DNA from: Didymella arachidicola
Taxonomy: Eukaryota > Ascomycota > Dothideomycetes > Pleosporales > Didymellaceae
NCBI GenBank assembly: GCA_016630955.3
Contig: CM049985.1
Location: 3,342,487-3,406,486, forward strand
Reading direction: 5' to 3'
DNA: 64,000 bases
Below the pieces are notes generated by a model. The model did no database searches and had not been told where the DNA came from. It was given only the letters and a program-made list of their open reading frames with translations. Positions 1 to 10,293 of this stretch are shown here, one piece after another (within the stretch, counting starts at the first letter, position 1; each line of letters opens with the position of its first letter). The position numbers and the translations under genes were made by a program.

Positions 1-1
1 A

Positions 2-784
2 CCAAGCCTACAGGATGTCGAGACTGTTCGAGAGTGGATGACGGAAGAAAACATTCAACGGTCAAGACAGTATCTGCTCGGCGATCCCGAAGCACTTGAG
101 GGATTCGACCAGCAAGTAGCCAACGCACGGAAGACCAACAAAGAATGGCACACGGAAGATTTCATTCACTGGAGAAAAAACAACTCTGCGACTCAGCAAC
201 AGCTGGACGATTACAACTCATACGCTCGAAGTCGAGATGAACCCGACTTCGACCGACAGCCCGCTTTGCCAGCTCGGAGCTATACGTCACAACTACACCA
301 GGACATTCGGAACCCATACCACCCTCAACTTTCGCCTAAGCAGTGTTACCACGAAGGCTGTGAGGACCATAAGCAGTTCAAGCTGGACAGTGGATGGTTT
401 CCTAGCAAGCCCGAGAGCTGCGAGGAATACTGGTGGGAATGCATGGACACCTACTGCGCAGATCACTTGTGGGATAAGCGCACGAATCTCCACTTCCCAG
501 GAATTGAATGTGTGGAGGACATCTTCAACATGCACATGGTACAAGCCGAGAGGTGCTACGGCCAAGAATGGGCTGAGTGCTTCCACCCGAAGTGCAGGAA
601 CCACGAAACACTAAAACGCCTGAGCGGTTTTATGCCCCAGGACGAGTCTTTTTTAGACATATGGCAAACAGACGCCAAGGACGACCCGGACGAGAACTTT
701 CACTCAACACAGTCCAGGGCTCCCGGAATCGACGTAAGGATTCCGATGAGAACCAGTCCCTCATCAAATTCCCTGTCGTGCTAG
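2..784 (+). CDS. gag-like protein of the gypsy element, N-terminus missing
   Basis: The frame is already open at base 2, so the N-terminus lies outside the window; the first internal Met is at 38. About 260 residues remain, acidic and polar, with no membrane segment. Three evenly related motifs C-x4-C-x2-H (CYHEGCEDH, CMDTYCADH, CFHPKCRNH; around bases 343-606) replace the single CCHC knuckle usual in gag and could be nucleic-acid-binding. The ORF overlaps pol by about 200 bases in a different frame (pol is -1 relative to gag), suggesting frameshift or reinitiation for pol. Gag identity is inferred from position before protease; there is no recognisable capsid motif. Confidence 0.7.
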   Translation, partial: PSLQDVETVREWMTEENIQRSRQYLLGDPEALEGFDQQVANARKTNKEWHTEDFIHWRKNNSATQQQLDDYNSYARSRDEPDFDRQPALPARSYTSQLHQDIRNPYHPQLSPKQCYHEGCEDHKQFKLDSGWFPSKPESCEEYWWECMDTYCADHLWDKRTNLHFPGIECVEDIFNMHMVQAERCYGQEWAECFHPKCRNHETLKRLSGFMPQDESFLDIWQTDAKDDPDENFHSTQSRAPGIDVRIPMRTSPSSNSLSC

Positions 785-3700
785 AAGGCACCAGGATGAC
801 GGCATTGTTGGACTCAGGAGCACAAAGCAACTATGTGTCTCAATCCGCTATCGCGCAAGCAGGCTTGCAGAAGCGAAGAAAGGAGGAACCATACCCTTTA
901 CGAGTAGCCAACGGAGAACCAATGCCAAGAGAGTCGACTGTGACCCACGAAGTGGTACAGCGACGTCTGAAAGTATTCAACCACGAGGAATTGATAGACC
1001 TAGATGTTCTGGGAACGGCCGCCCACGATATCATATTAGGACTTCCTTGGTTAAGAGAGCACAATCCATGGATCGACTGGAAGAACCAGCGAATAACGCT
1101 CAAGTGTCACGGATCAGGTACACCCGGACAGCGACCCACGCAGCTCACGACGCAGCTGGTGGATGAGAAGGAGATCAACAACATCTCTTCGAACAAGACG
1201 CGCCAAGATAGAGCGGTCGACCGCGCAGATACCAACCAGCCCCAGGATCACAAAGCGACGGTTAAGGAGGACAGTACAACTCCTGACATCCCGGATGAAT
1301 ACAGAGAGTTTATAGACCTCTTCCGCGATGAGAAGACTGCGAAAGCACTACCGCAGCACCAAGAATGGGACCACGAGATTAAGCTCGAGCCAGGCAAGAA
1401 GCCCCCATTCGGGCCAATATACCAGATGTCGGAAAAGGAACTTGAGGAGCTGCGCAACTACCTCAAGGAGAACCTCGACAAAGGATTCATCAGAGAATCA
1501 GAATCCCCAGCAGGATTTCCCGTTCTATTCGTACCAAAGAAAGATGGCAAGCTACGACCTTGCATCGATTACCGAAAGCTCAACGATATCACAATCAAGA
1601 ATCGTTACCCGCTACCGAACATCAGCGAACTCCAGGATCGGTTAGCCGGAGCACAGTACTTCACTGCGTTAGACTTAAGAGGAGCATACAACCTCATCCG
1701 CATGAAGGAGGGCGAAGAATGGAAGACGGCGTTTAGAACCCGTTATGGTCATTACGAGTATTTGGTCATGCCGTTCGGGCTCACCAACGCACCAGCGACA
1801 TGTCAGGCCTTAATCAACAACGTACTAAGGGCACACTTAGACATTACCGTGGTGGCGTACCTCGATGACATCTTAGTGTACAGTAAGACACTAGAAGAGC
1901 ATGTCGAACACGTACGACAAGTGCTTGCCTGCCTAGGAGCAGCCCACCTACGCTTGAAACCCGAGAAGTGCGAATGGCACAAGGAAGAAGTAGAGTTCCT
2001 AGGGTTTGTAGTAGGACGATACGGAGTCAAGATGAGCCAAGCAAAGATTCAGGTTGTGAAGGATTGGCCAACACCCAAAACCGTCAAGAACATCCAAGAG
2101 TTCCTTGGGTTTGTCAACTTCAACCGACGCTTCATCAAGGATTACTCCACGAAGGCCTTGCCGCTTACGAAACTTACGCGGAAGGACACACCCTTCAAGT
2201 GGGGCGAGGATCAGGACAAAGCCTTTGAAAACGCTGAAACAGGCTTGTGTAGACCCACCCACGTTGGTTACATTCAGGAGCGGAGAACCGCTACGAATGG
2301 AAACAGATGCCTCAGATTTGGCATTAGGAGCATGCATTACACAAGAACGAGATGGTCAATGGCACCCGATTGCCTACTATTCTCGCAAGTTCTCAGGACC
2401 CGAAGAACGATACGACGTACACGACAAGGAATTACTCGCGATCGTATCTGCCCTAGAACATTGGCGAGTCTACGCTGAAAGCTGTTCGGAGCTTACGATC
2501 TACACGGATCACAAAAACCTGGTACACTTCACGACAACAAAGGTATTGAACAGACGACAAGTACGATGGTCCGAGACCCTCGGACAATATAAGTTCAAGA
2601 TCCTCTATACACCAGGGAAGGACAACGGTAGAGCCGACGCACTCAGTCGACGACACGACCTCGCAGGATCCAAGACGATCAACGAATCAGCGATCCTTGG
2701 TATCAATAGCGACGGATCGTTGGGACCATCCCAGCAGCTCAACAATATGATGCTAGTACGCCAAGAGCATCATGTACCATCACAGGTACCAGAGGAACTG
2801 GAGGAAGAAGTCATAAGCAGTCACCACGACGACCCGCTTCATGGACACCCCGGTATCACCAGAACAATGGAACTCATCAAGAGACATTACGAGTTCCCGA
2901 ACATGCGCGACAAGGTCGCCAAGTTCATCAAGAATTGCGTAAGCTGCCAGCAGAACAAACACAGCACGCACGCCAAGTATGGAGAAGCACAGGCAATGGA
3001 GCCGCCAACGGCACCATGGACGAACATCACGATGGATTTCGTTACACAGCTACCTATCTCCAAGGATCCTGTAACAGGATACACCTATGACTCAATCTTC
3101 GTTGTAGTCGATCGATTCACGAAAGCCGCTGAGTTTGTGCCTTTCCGCCACAGCTACACTGCAGAGCAGCTCGCACGAGTGTACCTGGATAGGATTGTTC
3201 GACACCACGGCATTTCCGAATCAATCATCAGCGATAGAGACAAGTTGTTTACATCGAACTACTGGACCACGCTGTTAGCAGCTATTGGTACCAAGAAAAA
3301 ACTGTCAACCGCGTATCATCCGCAGACGGATGGCCAAACAGAACGAGTGAACCAAACAATGGAGACGTACCTTCGCATCTACTGCAACCAGCAGCAAGAT
3401 AACTGGGTTTCACTACTACCTATGGCACAAATCGCGTACAACAACAAATTGTCGGAAGCAACGGGCGTAACGCCGTTCTTCGCAAACCACGGGAGACACC
3501 CAAATCTCTTTACCAGGTCATTGGACAGTAACATTCAAACGGAATCAGCGATCAACTCAGTCGAAACACTGAAGGAAGTACACAGAAAATCGCTCGATAA
3601 CATCGCCAAAGCTCAGTCACGGAGCATCTCTTATGTTAACAAGAAACGAAAAACGGCGCCTCTGCTAAAGGAGGGGGATAAAGTGTATCTCCTTACGAAA

Positions 3701-4126
3701 AACCTACGCACACGGCGACCAACGAAAAAACTGGACAAAGTCAAGGTCGGACCATTTTTCATTTCCAAACAAATTAGCCCAGTCAACTATCGACTTGCGC
3801 TGCCCAAAGATGCGAAGATCCACCCAGTGTTCCACGTCTCACTATTGGAACCAGCCGACCCCAGAACGCCGATCCAGCAAGACTTTCACTACCAGGCGGA
3901 CGGCCAGGACGAATGGGAAGTCGAAAAAATAATGACACATCGTGGAAAAGGACAACGCATTGAATACCTAGTTAAATGGTTAGGGTGCCCTAACTCGGAA
4001 AACACATGGGAACCTGTTGCGCACCTCAAGAATTGCCAACAGCTGTTGTCTCAGTACCAGCAACAGCCTCGTTCAGGTACGACGGAGGGTTTGCGGCCCA
4101 GACTTCGTCTGAAAGCCCGTCCATGA
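577..4126 (+). pseudogene. gypsy pol polyprotein (PR-RT-RNaseH-IN-chromodomain) with a frame break
   Basis: Seen: protease LLDSGA (about 800-840); RT with PxPRY-like palm and YLDDILVYS (about 1858-1884); RNase H METDASD (about 2298); integrase HHCC zinc finger (about 2820-2955) and D-D-E core (MDFV about 3031, SDRD about 3230, TERVNQ about 3340); C-terminal chromodomain with YLVKW (about 3907-4070), which in this group steers integration to marked chromatin. The first frame runs 577-2478, but RNase H onward is in the +1 frame. The homologous reading switches at 2230-2236, consistent with one extra base at about 2233. This most likely inactivates the copy; a programmed +1 shift at this site would be unusual. 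No CAG-to-TAG stops are seen. Confidence 0.9.
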
Positions 4127-4188
4127 TACTCCACGTAAAAGGAGACAGAGCAACACCATCGGAAGGCGCCGACGTCGCTTCCTGTTGC

Positions 4189-4569
4189 TCAAATACGCTG
4201 GATTTCCATTTCCTCGACCGCGATCGCCTCTGCGGCGCGATCAGCGTTCTCCGCCAGCGCCTTCTTTATCTCCAACTCTTCTTTCTGTATTTCATAAAGT
4301 CGCGCCTGCAGACGCTCCTTCTCTTCTTTAATAATGGACCATTCGTCAGAAGAAATCCGTATGTTGCAAGTCTTGGAGTTCGAACGGTTGCACTCGTTGC
4401 AACGACCGGACCGAACGTGCACGCGGCACACTAGACCAGCCTCTCGGCAGTTTCGACACGCGACAGGCATAGCGTCACCAAAGAGATCGATGTATTCTGC
4501 GAGGTTGAGGCGACGCGCAGTACTGTTGTCCTTAACGACTGGTTTGGAGGATTTTGGTGCTTTGGGCAT
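4189..4569 (-). CDS. antisense accessory ORF of the gypsy element, zinc-cluster-like, 126 aa
   Basis: An ATG-started 126-residue ORF lies antisense between the pol stop and the 3' LTR. It has a cysteine cluster CRNCREAGLVC...CNEC...TC (residues about 38-68), resembling but not matching a Zn2Cys6 finger, then a charged helical segment rich in E, K and A (residues about 75-120, probable coiled coil). Similar small antisense cysteine-cluster ORFs at this position occur, as far as I recall, in other fungal LTR elements; I cannot search to confirm. Its reading frame is intact although pol is broken. Role unknown; nucleic-acid binding or regulation is a guess. Confidence 0.6.
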   Translation of the reverse strand: MPKAPKSSKPVVKDNSTARRLNLAEYIDLFGDAMPVACRNCREAGLVCRVHVRSGRCNECNRSNSKTCNIRISSDEWSIIKEEKERLQARLYEIQKEELEIKKALAENADRAAEAIAVEEMEIQRI

Positions 4570-4598
4570 AGTGCTCGCAGCTTTGAGGGCAAAGCTAT

Positions 4599-4613
4599 GA
4601 AGGGGGAGGATAG
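4599..4613 (+). other. polypurine tract of the gypsy element
   Basis: A run of purines, gaagggggaggatag, abuts the TGTTACG start of the 3' LTR exactly, as expected for the plus-strand DNA primer. Confidence 0.8.
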
Positions 4614-5089
4614 TGTTACGGTCCGTTGCAGCCTAGCCCCACTTTAACTCGCGGGGCAACCGGGGTCGCTCTCACCAAGCGAGTAAACACGAGAGAGCAC
4701 AACAAGAGGTGCTCTCTCCGACCTCTCCTTGGCATGAGAACAAGAAAGCAGCGTTGCTCTCCTTGCTCTCCTGATCTCGAGAGAACACACAGAGCGACAG
4801 AGCATCGCGCATAACACCCTTACACTCCTTAAGTATATAGTATGTAGGAACACAACCCTTACGGTTCGTGTTCAACCTAAGTTATCAAGTTTGTCTTTGG
4901 ATCTCAAACCCAACCTTCGAGCTAGACAGTCTACTCTGTACTACTCATCGTTACCCTGCTCTCAAGACTGACAGATCGTATCTGTACACCTTATTGCAAC
5001 CAACCCTTTCGGCTTCCTGTCACCGTACTCATCCCCGAGAACCAATAGAATTAGTGCTTACGAGCTTTGCTTAAAGTACGACTTCAACA
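4614..5089 (+). repeat. 3' LTR of the gypsy element (476 bp)
   Basis: Starts TGTTACGG right after the polypurine tract and ends TTCAACA. The end points are confirmed by the solo LTR at 7446-7925, which begins and ends at the same motifs on the opposite strand and has a perfect target duplication. The R/U5 half (about 4850-5089) matches that solo LTR closely; the first 230 bases (U3) do not. Confidence 0.85.
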
Positions 5090-5961
5090 ATTATTATCCT
5101 CTATATACCTTCTTACTTATCCTATCTACTATAGCTACTTAATATAGGTTATTTTTTACCTTTAAAGTAGGTACATAGTAATAAGATTAGTAGCTTAGTA
5201 TAGTATAGTACTAAGTAGATTAAGAAGAAGGCCTTTCTACTAGCCTTTAAAGCAGCTTTTAAAAAGGTAATAATAAAGAATAATATCTATATAGGCTTTA
5301 GAGGCGCTATACTAGTCCCTTATAATTTAGAGGTAGTAATATTAAAGCTTAATATAGCCCTTTACACGCTAACTCTACTAAAGCTAGAGAATACTCTATA
5401 GAAATTAAAAATACTAAGTAACCTCTATAAAGTAGAGGCTTAGTTAATGCTAGTTTATAAGCGTGTATAACTATATATAGATTCTTTAGTTTCTCTACTA
5501 CTTAGAGCTATTAATTAGCTTAATAAGGGTATTGCAAAGATAGGTTATAAAATAGTATTAATATAATAGGAAATAGTAGAGCTTTATAAGGTAGTAGAGA
5601 TAGTAATAAAGGTAAAGGGTTATAAGAGAAAGTATATTTAGATAGCTAAGACGCTTATAGTAAAGGAGATAGCTAACTTAATAGCTAAAAAGAATAGTAG
5701 TAGGTAGGAAGATAGTAAGGAGCCTATAAAGAAGGTATATAGGTAGAGGCACTATAGATATTATAGTAAGACTAGCTATAACGCTTGCACCTATATAGTA
5801 GAAATTATAGATATATCTAATAGTAATACGTCTAAATAGTATTTTTATATTTTATAAATTATAGTAAATTGTAGTAGTATTATAGAAGGTACTTTATAAT
5901 AAATAGACCTTAGAAAAGTAGATAGTTTACTTAAGTTAGATAGCTTACTTGTAAACTACGT
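5090..5961 (+). mobile_element. RIP-degraded 3' part of an E-family pogo-like transposon
   Basis: TA-saturated. From about 5150 to 5880 it aligns by eye to the intact E element (18394-20241), with C-to-T and G-to-A changes: the 'cctttctactagcc' stretch, the 'ttagaggcgct' stretch, the zinc-knuckle region near 5750-5790 and the tail. The right end (about 5910-5961) keeps the two 18-bp TIR iterons in mutated form and ends ACGT followed by TA (5962-5963). The 5' half is missing, probably lost where the gypsy element joins at 5089/5090. Confidence 0.75.
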
Positions 5962-5963
5962 TA

Positions 5964-6062
5964 TATATAAGCTTATTAACTTTTTTTTTATATACTTTTT
6001 TTAAAAGGCTAAAATAAGCTATATAAAGTAGCTATAGAAAGTATAATAAGTATAAAGATATA
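5964..6062 (-). mobile_element. fragment of an A-like RIP relic, reverse orientation
   Basis: The stretch 'ttttaaaaggctaaaataagctatataaagtagc' aligns by eye to the family A transposase around 12110-12170, with RIP-type transitions. It is the remnant into which the E relic (ends 5961) and the A copy (starts 6063) inserted at TA sites. Confidence 0.55.
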
Positions 6063-7445
6063 ACGTACATTACGGGCAAGCGGCGCACATAGGCAAGCAG
6101 CGCACTTTTACTAAGACCCTACTAAAAACACCTATATTATAGCCTAGAACACTACATATTAGCCCTATATAAGGCAAAATAAGCTGTAATATTACTTAGG
6201 GACCTCTTCTGCTCTATTATTACACGTTCGTGCGTTGTGCCTACCCTCTCCGCACCGTCCACAGCGTTGTTAGGATAGTTTACCTCCTTTAGCACGCACC
6301 TGCGTCTTCCTCTTCTTTCTATTACTACGCGCGCCAAACTCTAATAGAGTAGTCCGCCGCTAGCCCTCTTTAACTGTAAGGCTCCCCTCTATCTAGATAT
6401 GCCTTCTTTTACGCGATCTACGTTCTGTAGCAGCTGCTAGAGCTGCGTAAAGCGCAGCGTTCTCCTGTTATGCTAAAGCTAGCTTATGCGCAACAATTGC
6501 TGCCCCCTTTAAGACCTTCTTAAACGCTTTAACCATAGAGGTTGGTAAGCTGTCTATATGCCTCTAAATCCTCTTCTTTATAAGCGTTGATTGCGACCTA
6601 AATTCTAGGGTATTGCTTAGGGTTTGCAACTGCCAGAGCGGGCTGTTTTAGAGGAGTAGTAGCGATAGGGTGCGCAGCCTTATATTTAGGGTTAATATAA
6701 CGCGATCTAGGTTACATAGAGCTAATCCGGCCCTTTAGAACCCTCCCTAGATGTTACTAGAGGTTATAGCTTTGTTATAAGCTGCTATAAAGCATAGGAG
6801 GAACTCCTACTTTATAATATAGTTAATCTAGTTATGTATAAGCTAATTAACCTTATCCCTGTACGCCTTCTTTAGAGGGCTAAAACAAGCCACATTAAGT
6901 AGCTGCAGGAGGTGCAATAAGTGCGGAGGCATGCATAGGATTATAATCTTCTAATTCTTATAGTATTGCGCGAATTCTACAGTGTTATAGCTCCTATAAC
7001 TATTAATAATTAGCAACTAGTAGCTGCTAATAGTACGCGCCTTTGTATGCCTATTAAAGTGCTTTAACTAGTTAAAACCAAGCTTGTTAGTAGTCTAGCT
7101 GTTCTTAGAGACAGCAATAGTCTATTCCTAAGGCAGGTTATTATCTTTGTACTAGTTGGACTAGTAGCGGCGGGCTTTAAAGATAATGTAGGGCGGGATT
7201 GCCTACCCTGTAGCATTAATGCCCTAGATAACCGTTACCTACTTGCGATTGCCTAGCTAGACTGCTTTTACCCGTCTATAGGTCTCTAAAGCTGTAATAA
7301 CTACTCTAGAGCTTATCTAGCCTATTATAAAGCCTGTCTTATTAAAGTTGTACGTGTTGTTGTCCTAGATGCTATACTTAGCTTTAGTGTTAGCTACAAG
7401 GTTAAACCAACCCTGTATAACCTTAGGATCCTTACAGAGGGCTCT

Positions 7446-7925
7446 TGTTGAAGTCGTACTTTAAGCAAAGCTCGTAAGCACTAATTCTATTGGTTCTCGG
7501 GGATGAGTACGGTGACAGGAAGCCGAGGGGGTTGGTTGCAATAAGGTGTACAGATACGATCTGTCAGTCTTGAGAGCAGGGTAACGATGAGTAGTACAGA
7601 GTAGACTGTCTAGCTCGAAGGTTGGGTTTGAGATCCAAAGACAAACTTTAACTTAGGATTGAACACGAACTGTAAGAGTTGTGTTCCTACTAGATTATAT
7701 AGTGAAGGTAATGGAGGTCATCCCAAGGGTTGTGCCATCCCCGGAGGTCTTGCCATCCCGGAGGTCGTGCCATCCCCGGAGGTCATGCCATCCCCGGAGG
7801 TCATGCCATCCCGGAGGTCACGTCTTGGCGGGATGCCATCCCGGAGTCCCGTGATTGGTGACACGCTGTCATCCTTAGCGATGCCCCGCTTCCTATCAGT
7901 ACCTCGCAACTCGGAGATCGTAACA
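7446..7925 (-). repeat. solo LTR of the gypsy family with perfect 5-bp target duplication
   Basis: Reads TGTTGAAGTCG...CGTAACA on the plus strand, the reverse complement of the LTR ends at 4614/5089. The flanks are GCTCT at 7441-7445 and GCTCT at 7926-7930, and the host transposase sequence continues across. A solo LTR arises by LTR-LTR recombination after insertion. The insertion post-dates the family A copy. Confidence 0.92.
7722..7850. repeat. 18-bp minisatellite inside the solo LTR (U3 region)
   Basis: Five to seven imperfect copies of about 18 bp (ggaggtcatgccatcccc and variants). They lie in the U3 part of the LTR, where promoter elements normally lie, and are absent from the LTR at 4614-5089. 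Confidence 0.8.
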
Positions 7926-8426
7926 GCTCTCTTGTAGTTGTACTTGCGATTAAAGACTACTTTAAGCTCCTCCTAACGCGAAACAAACGTGCTGGCCTAG
8001 TTTAAGCCAACAGGGGCCAAACCGCGCTCTTTCTGCAGAGAATTGGCGATATTAGTCACATCTGCAAGCCGGGGAGGCCGTCCTTGCTTAGCTAGCTTAA
8101 GTATATGCGTAACAATCACCTCCTCCTTAGTATTAGTTAGATTTCGTAAGTTGGCTATAGTATTAACGCGTGAAGGTTGTCCGGCGCGTCTTGCGCGTAG
8201 TGTTGTTTTAGGGGCGCTAAAAATAGCTGCAGCGTGTTAAATAGAGAGATTAGGGTCTTGTTTAAGAGCTTAGATTGCAAGCTGTATCTAAGCTTCTTTT
8301 AACGCGTCTTTCTATTGTTTTCGTGGAGACATTAGTAGAGGTTAGTGTTTTAGTAGGGTCTTAGCAAAAGTGCGCCGCTTGCCTATGTGCGCCGCTTGCC
8401 CGTAATGTACGTTATATAGACCTATA

Positions 8427-10291
8427 ACGTACCTCACGGGTAAGTGGGCCACCCTGTCTAGTGGGCCACTTTTGCCAAGACCACACCAAACTTCACATTA
8501 AATTGTAGTATAGTAACAGCACCTCGCGTATGGGGGTTCTGAGGAAGACGTCCTGGCAAGGTCCATGGTAGATAAGTGTTATTTACACGTTCGCGCGTTG
8601 TGCCCTGTCTCTCCGCACGTTCCACACCGTCGTTGGGATAGTTCACCTCCTTCAGCGCGCATCCTCTTCTTTGGCTTCTTACCATCACCACGCACGCCAA
8701 ACTCCTTTAGAGCAGTTAAACGCTGTGCCTCTTCAACTGTTATGCTCCCTCCTGTTTGAATTCGCTTCCTTTTATGTGATTTGCGCTCTGTTGCAGCTGC
8801 TAGAGCCTCTCGAAGCTCATCACGTTCCTTTCTCATCAACGCAAGCTGGTGCGCTACCTTTGCTCCCCCCTTTGCATAGTGCTCTAGCGCGCTATACACT
8901 GAATTTGGTGAGCTGCCCTGCTGCCTCTTATACTTGTCTCGAATTAGAGTTGATTGCGACTGAAATTCAAGCAGGTTTTTGGGGGTTTGGGACTGCCAGG
9001 GCTCGTTGTTGGTAGGTAGTTGGGGTGATGGAGTCCGCAGCCTCACATTGAGGGTTGATATGACCCGTTCTGGGTCAAAGGGGACCAATCCAGCGCCTCG
9101 GAACCCTCCCTGGATGTTGCTAGGGGTGATAGTCGCGTTATATGCTGCTCTTAAGCATACTAGGAACGACTGCTTGTCTATGTGGTTGATCCGGTTGCGC
9201 GAGAGCTTGTTGACCTGATGCCCGTACTCCCGCTTCAAAGGGGCAAAACAACCCACATCAAGCGGCTGCAAGAGGTGCGATGAGTGCGCAGGCATTGTAA
9301 GAGTTACAATCTTGTTCTCTTTGCAGTATTGGGTGAATGCTGCGGCCTGGTGGCTCTCATGGCCGTCTATAAGTAGCAAACGGTGGGTCCCATAGGTACG
9401 CTCCTTAGTATGCCTGTTAAAGTGCTTCAACCAGTCAAGACCAAGCTCGTTGTTGGTCCAGCCGTTCTCAGAGACCCTAATTACCCAGTCCTGGGGCAGA
9501 TCTTTGTCCTTAGACCAGTTGGTGGTGTGGGTTTTGGCTTTAAGGATAATAAAGGGTGGAATAGCCCACCCTGCAGCATTTACGCCTAAGATTAACGTAG
9601 CCCACTCCTTATTGCCTGGCTGTATCTGCTTTGCTCGTCCTCGGTTCTCTACGTCTGCAACCACTGCTCCAGGGGTAATCTGACCCATTGCAAAGCCAGT
9701 CTCGTCAAAGTTGTACGTGTCTTCGTCCACAATGCCGTACTTAGCTTTGACATTAGCTACTAGGCTGAACCAGCCCTGTATTATCTCAGGATCCTCGCAG
9801 AGGGCTCTCTTGTAGTCATACTTGCGACTAAACTTTACTTTTAGCCTTGGTTGACGCTTTACAAACGTACTGGGCCAATTTCGGCCAACAGGGGCCATTC
9901 CACGCTCTTGTCGCAGCAAATTGGCCATATCAGCCACATCTGACAAGCGAGGGGGTTCTCCTCGCTGTATAAGGTAAAGAACGTGATCAACAATCGCCTC
10001 CTCTGCGTGCTCATCCAGATACCGTCGGCTAGGCATAGAATCAACTCTTGAGGGCTGTCCAGCGCGTCGTTGGGCTAGTGTAGTTCGGGGCACGTTGAAG
10101 ATAGCTGCAACGCGTCGCAGGGAGAGATTCGCATCCTGTTTGATAGCTTGAAGTGCAAGCTGTATCCGAGCTTCTTTTAACGCGTCTGATTGACCTTGTT
10201 GTTGAGGCATTAGTGTAGGGAGAGAGTTTTGGTGTGGTCTTGGCAAAAGTGGCCCACTAGACAGGGTGGCCCACATACCCGTGAGGTACGT
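8427..10291 (-). mobile_element. family B pogo/Fot-like transposon, intact copy 1 (1865 bp)
   Basis: Inverted ends ACGTACCTCACGGGTAAG... with TA duplication at 8425-8426 and 10292-10293. The TIRs carry two AGTGGGCCAC iterons 17 bp apart. It is nearly identical to the copy at 22621-24485. Only 14 bp separate it from the family A copy to the left. Confidence 0.95.
8579..10210 (-). CDS. family B pogo-like transposase, 543 aa
   Basis: Cut-and-paste transposase acting in the nucleus. N-terminus (residues 1-50) is a psq-type HTH (DALKEARIQLALQAI...TTLAQRR). Residues about 55-140 form a CENP-B-type HTH domain. The catalytic core has three acidic residues in YNFDETGF (about 188), LLLIDGHESH (about 290) and LLQPLDVG (about 325), the pogo-type DD..D pattern. 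The C-terminus has a helical region, a basic stretch and a CCHC zinc knuckle CGTCGETGHNARTC. Start MPQQQGQ is chosen by analogy with the other families; an ATG 22 codons upstream lies in the TIR. No stops or frameshifts; probably functional. Confidence 0.95.
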   Translation of the reverse strand: MPQQQGQSDALKEARIQLALQAIKQDANLSLRRVAAIFNVPRTTLAQRRAGQPSRVDSMPSRRYLDEHAEEAIVDHVLYLIQRGEPPRLSDVADMANLLRQERGMAPVGRNWPSTFVKRQPRLKVKFSRKYDYKRALCEDPEIIQGWFSLVANVKAKYGIVDEDTYNFDETGFAMGQITPGAVVADVENRGRAKQIQPGNKEWATLILGVNAAGWAIPPFIILKAKTHTTNWSKDKDLPQDWVIRVSENGWTNNELGLDWLKHFNRHTKERTYGTHRLLLIDGHESHQAAAFTQYCKENKIVTLTMPAHSSHLLQPLDVGCFAPLKREYGHQVNKLSRNRINHIDKQSFLVCLRAAYNATITPSNIQGGFRGAGLVPFDPERVISTLNVRLRTPSPQLPTNNEPWQSQTPKNLLEFQSQSTLIRDKYKRQQGSSPNSVYSALEHYAKGGAKVAHQLALMRKERDELREALAAATERKSHKRKRIQTGGSITVEEAQRLTALKEFGVRGDGKKPKKRMRAEGGELSQRRCGTCGETGHNARTCK

Positions 10292-10293
10292 TA

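Larger units (their letters stand above)
1..5089 (+). mobile_element. Ty3/gypsy chromovirus LTR retrotransposon, 5' end outside the window
   Basis: Seen: gag-like ORF, pol domains in the order protease, reverse transcriptase, RNase H, integrase, chromodomain, then an antisense ORF, a polypurine tract and a 3' LTR with TG...CA ends. This order is that of Metaviridae chromoviruses. The 5' LTR, primer-binding site and gag start lie left of base 1. The body is not TA-saturated, so it has largely escaped RIP, but pol has a single-base frame break near 2233. The LTR family recurs as a solo LTR at 7446-7925. Confidence 0.95.
6196..8331 (-). pseudogene. family A transposase pseudogene, interrupted by LTR
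   Basis: Homologous over its length to the intact 551-residue family A transposase (20792-22447), in the order N-terminal HTH (near 8330), CENP-B-type HTH, DDE core and C-terminal CCHC knuckle (near 6230). Many codons are changed to TAA or TAG, and the reading is split at 7446-7925 by an LTR insertion inside the CENP-B/DDE junction. It cannot encode a product. Boundaries are taken by analogy with the intact copy. Confidence 0.85.
6063..8412 (-). mobile_element. family A pogo/Fot-like transposon, RIP-mutated, split by a solo LTR
   Basis: Left TIR begins ACGTACATTACGGG and the right end is its complement, with TA duplications at 6061-6062 and 8413-8414. Removing the solo LTR and one 5-bp duplication (485 bp) leaves 1865 bp, the exact length of the intact family A copy at 20712-22576. 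Scattered G-to-A changes (CpA/TpG loss) mark RIP-type decay, moderate compared with the TA-saturated relics. Confidence 0.9.

Noticed and set aside
5090..6062. AT-rich stretch as a centromere or replication origin
   Set aside because: It aligns to transposon sequence with RIP-type transitions, which explains the composition.
9485..9500. CCTGGGGCAG in the B transposase as another copy of the palindrome
   Set aside because: Only half of the dyad is present and it is coding sequence conserved among the transposases.
10210..10276. Upstream ATG in the TIR as start of the B transposase
   Set aside because: It would translate the binding-site iterons; the other families start after the TIR at MPP/MPQ.
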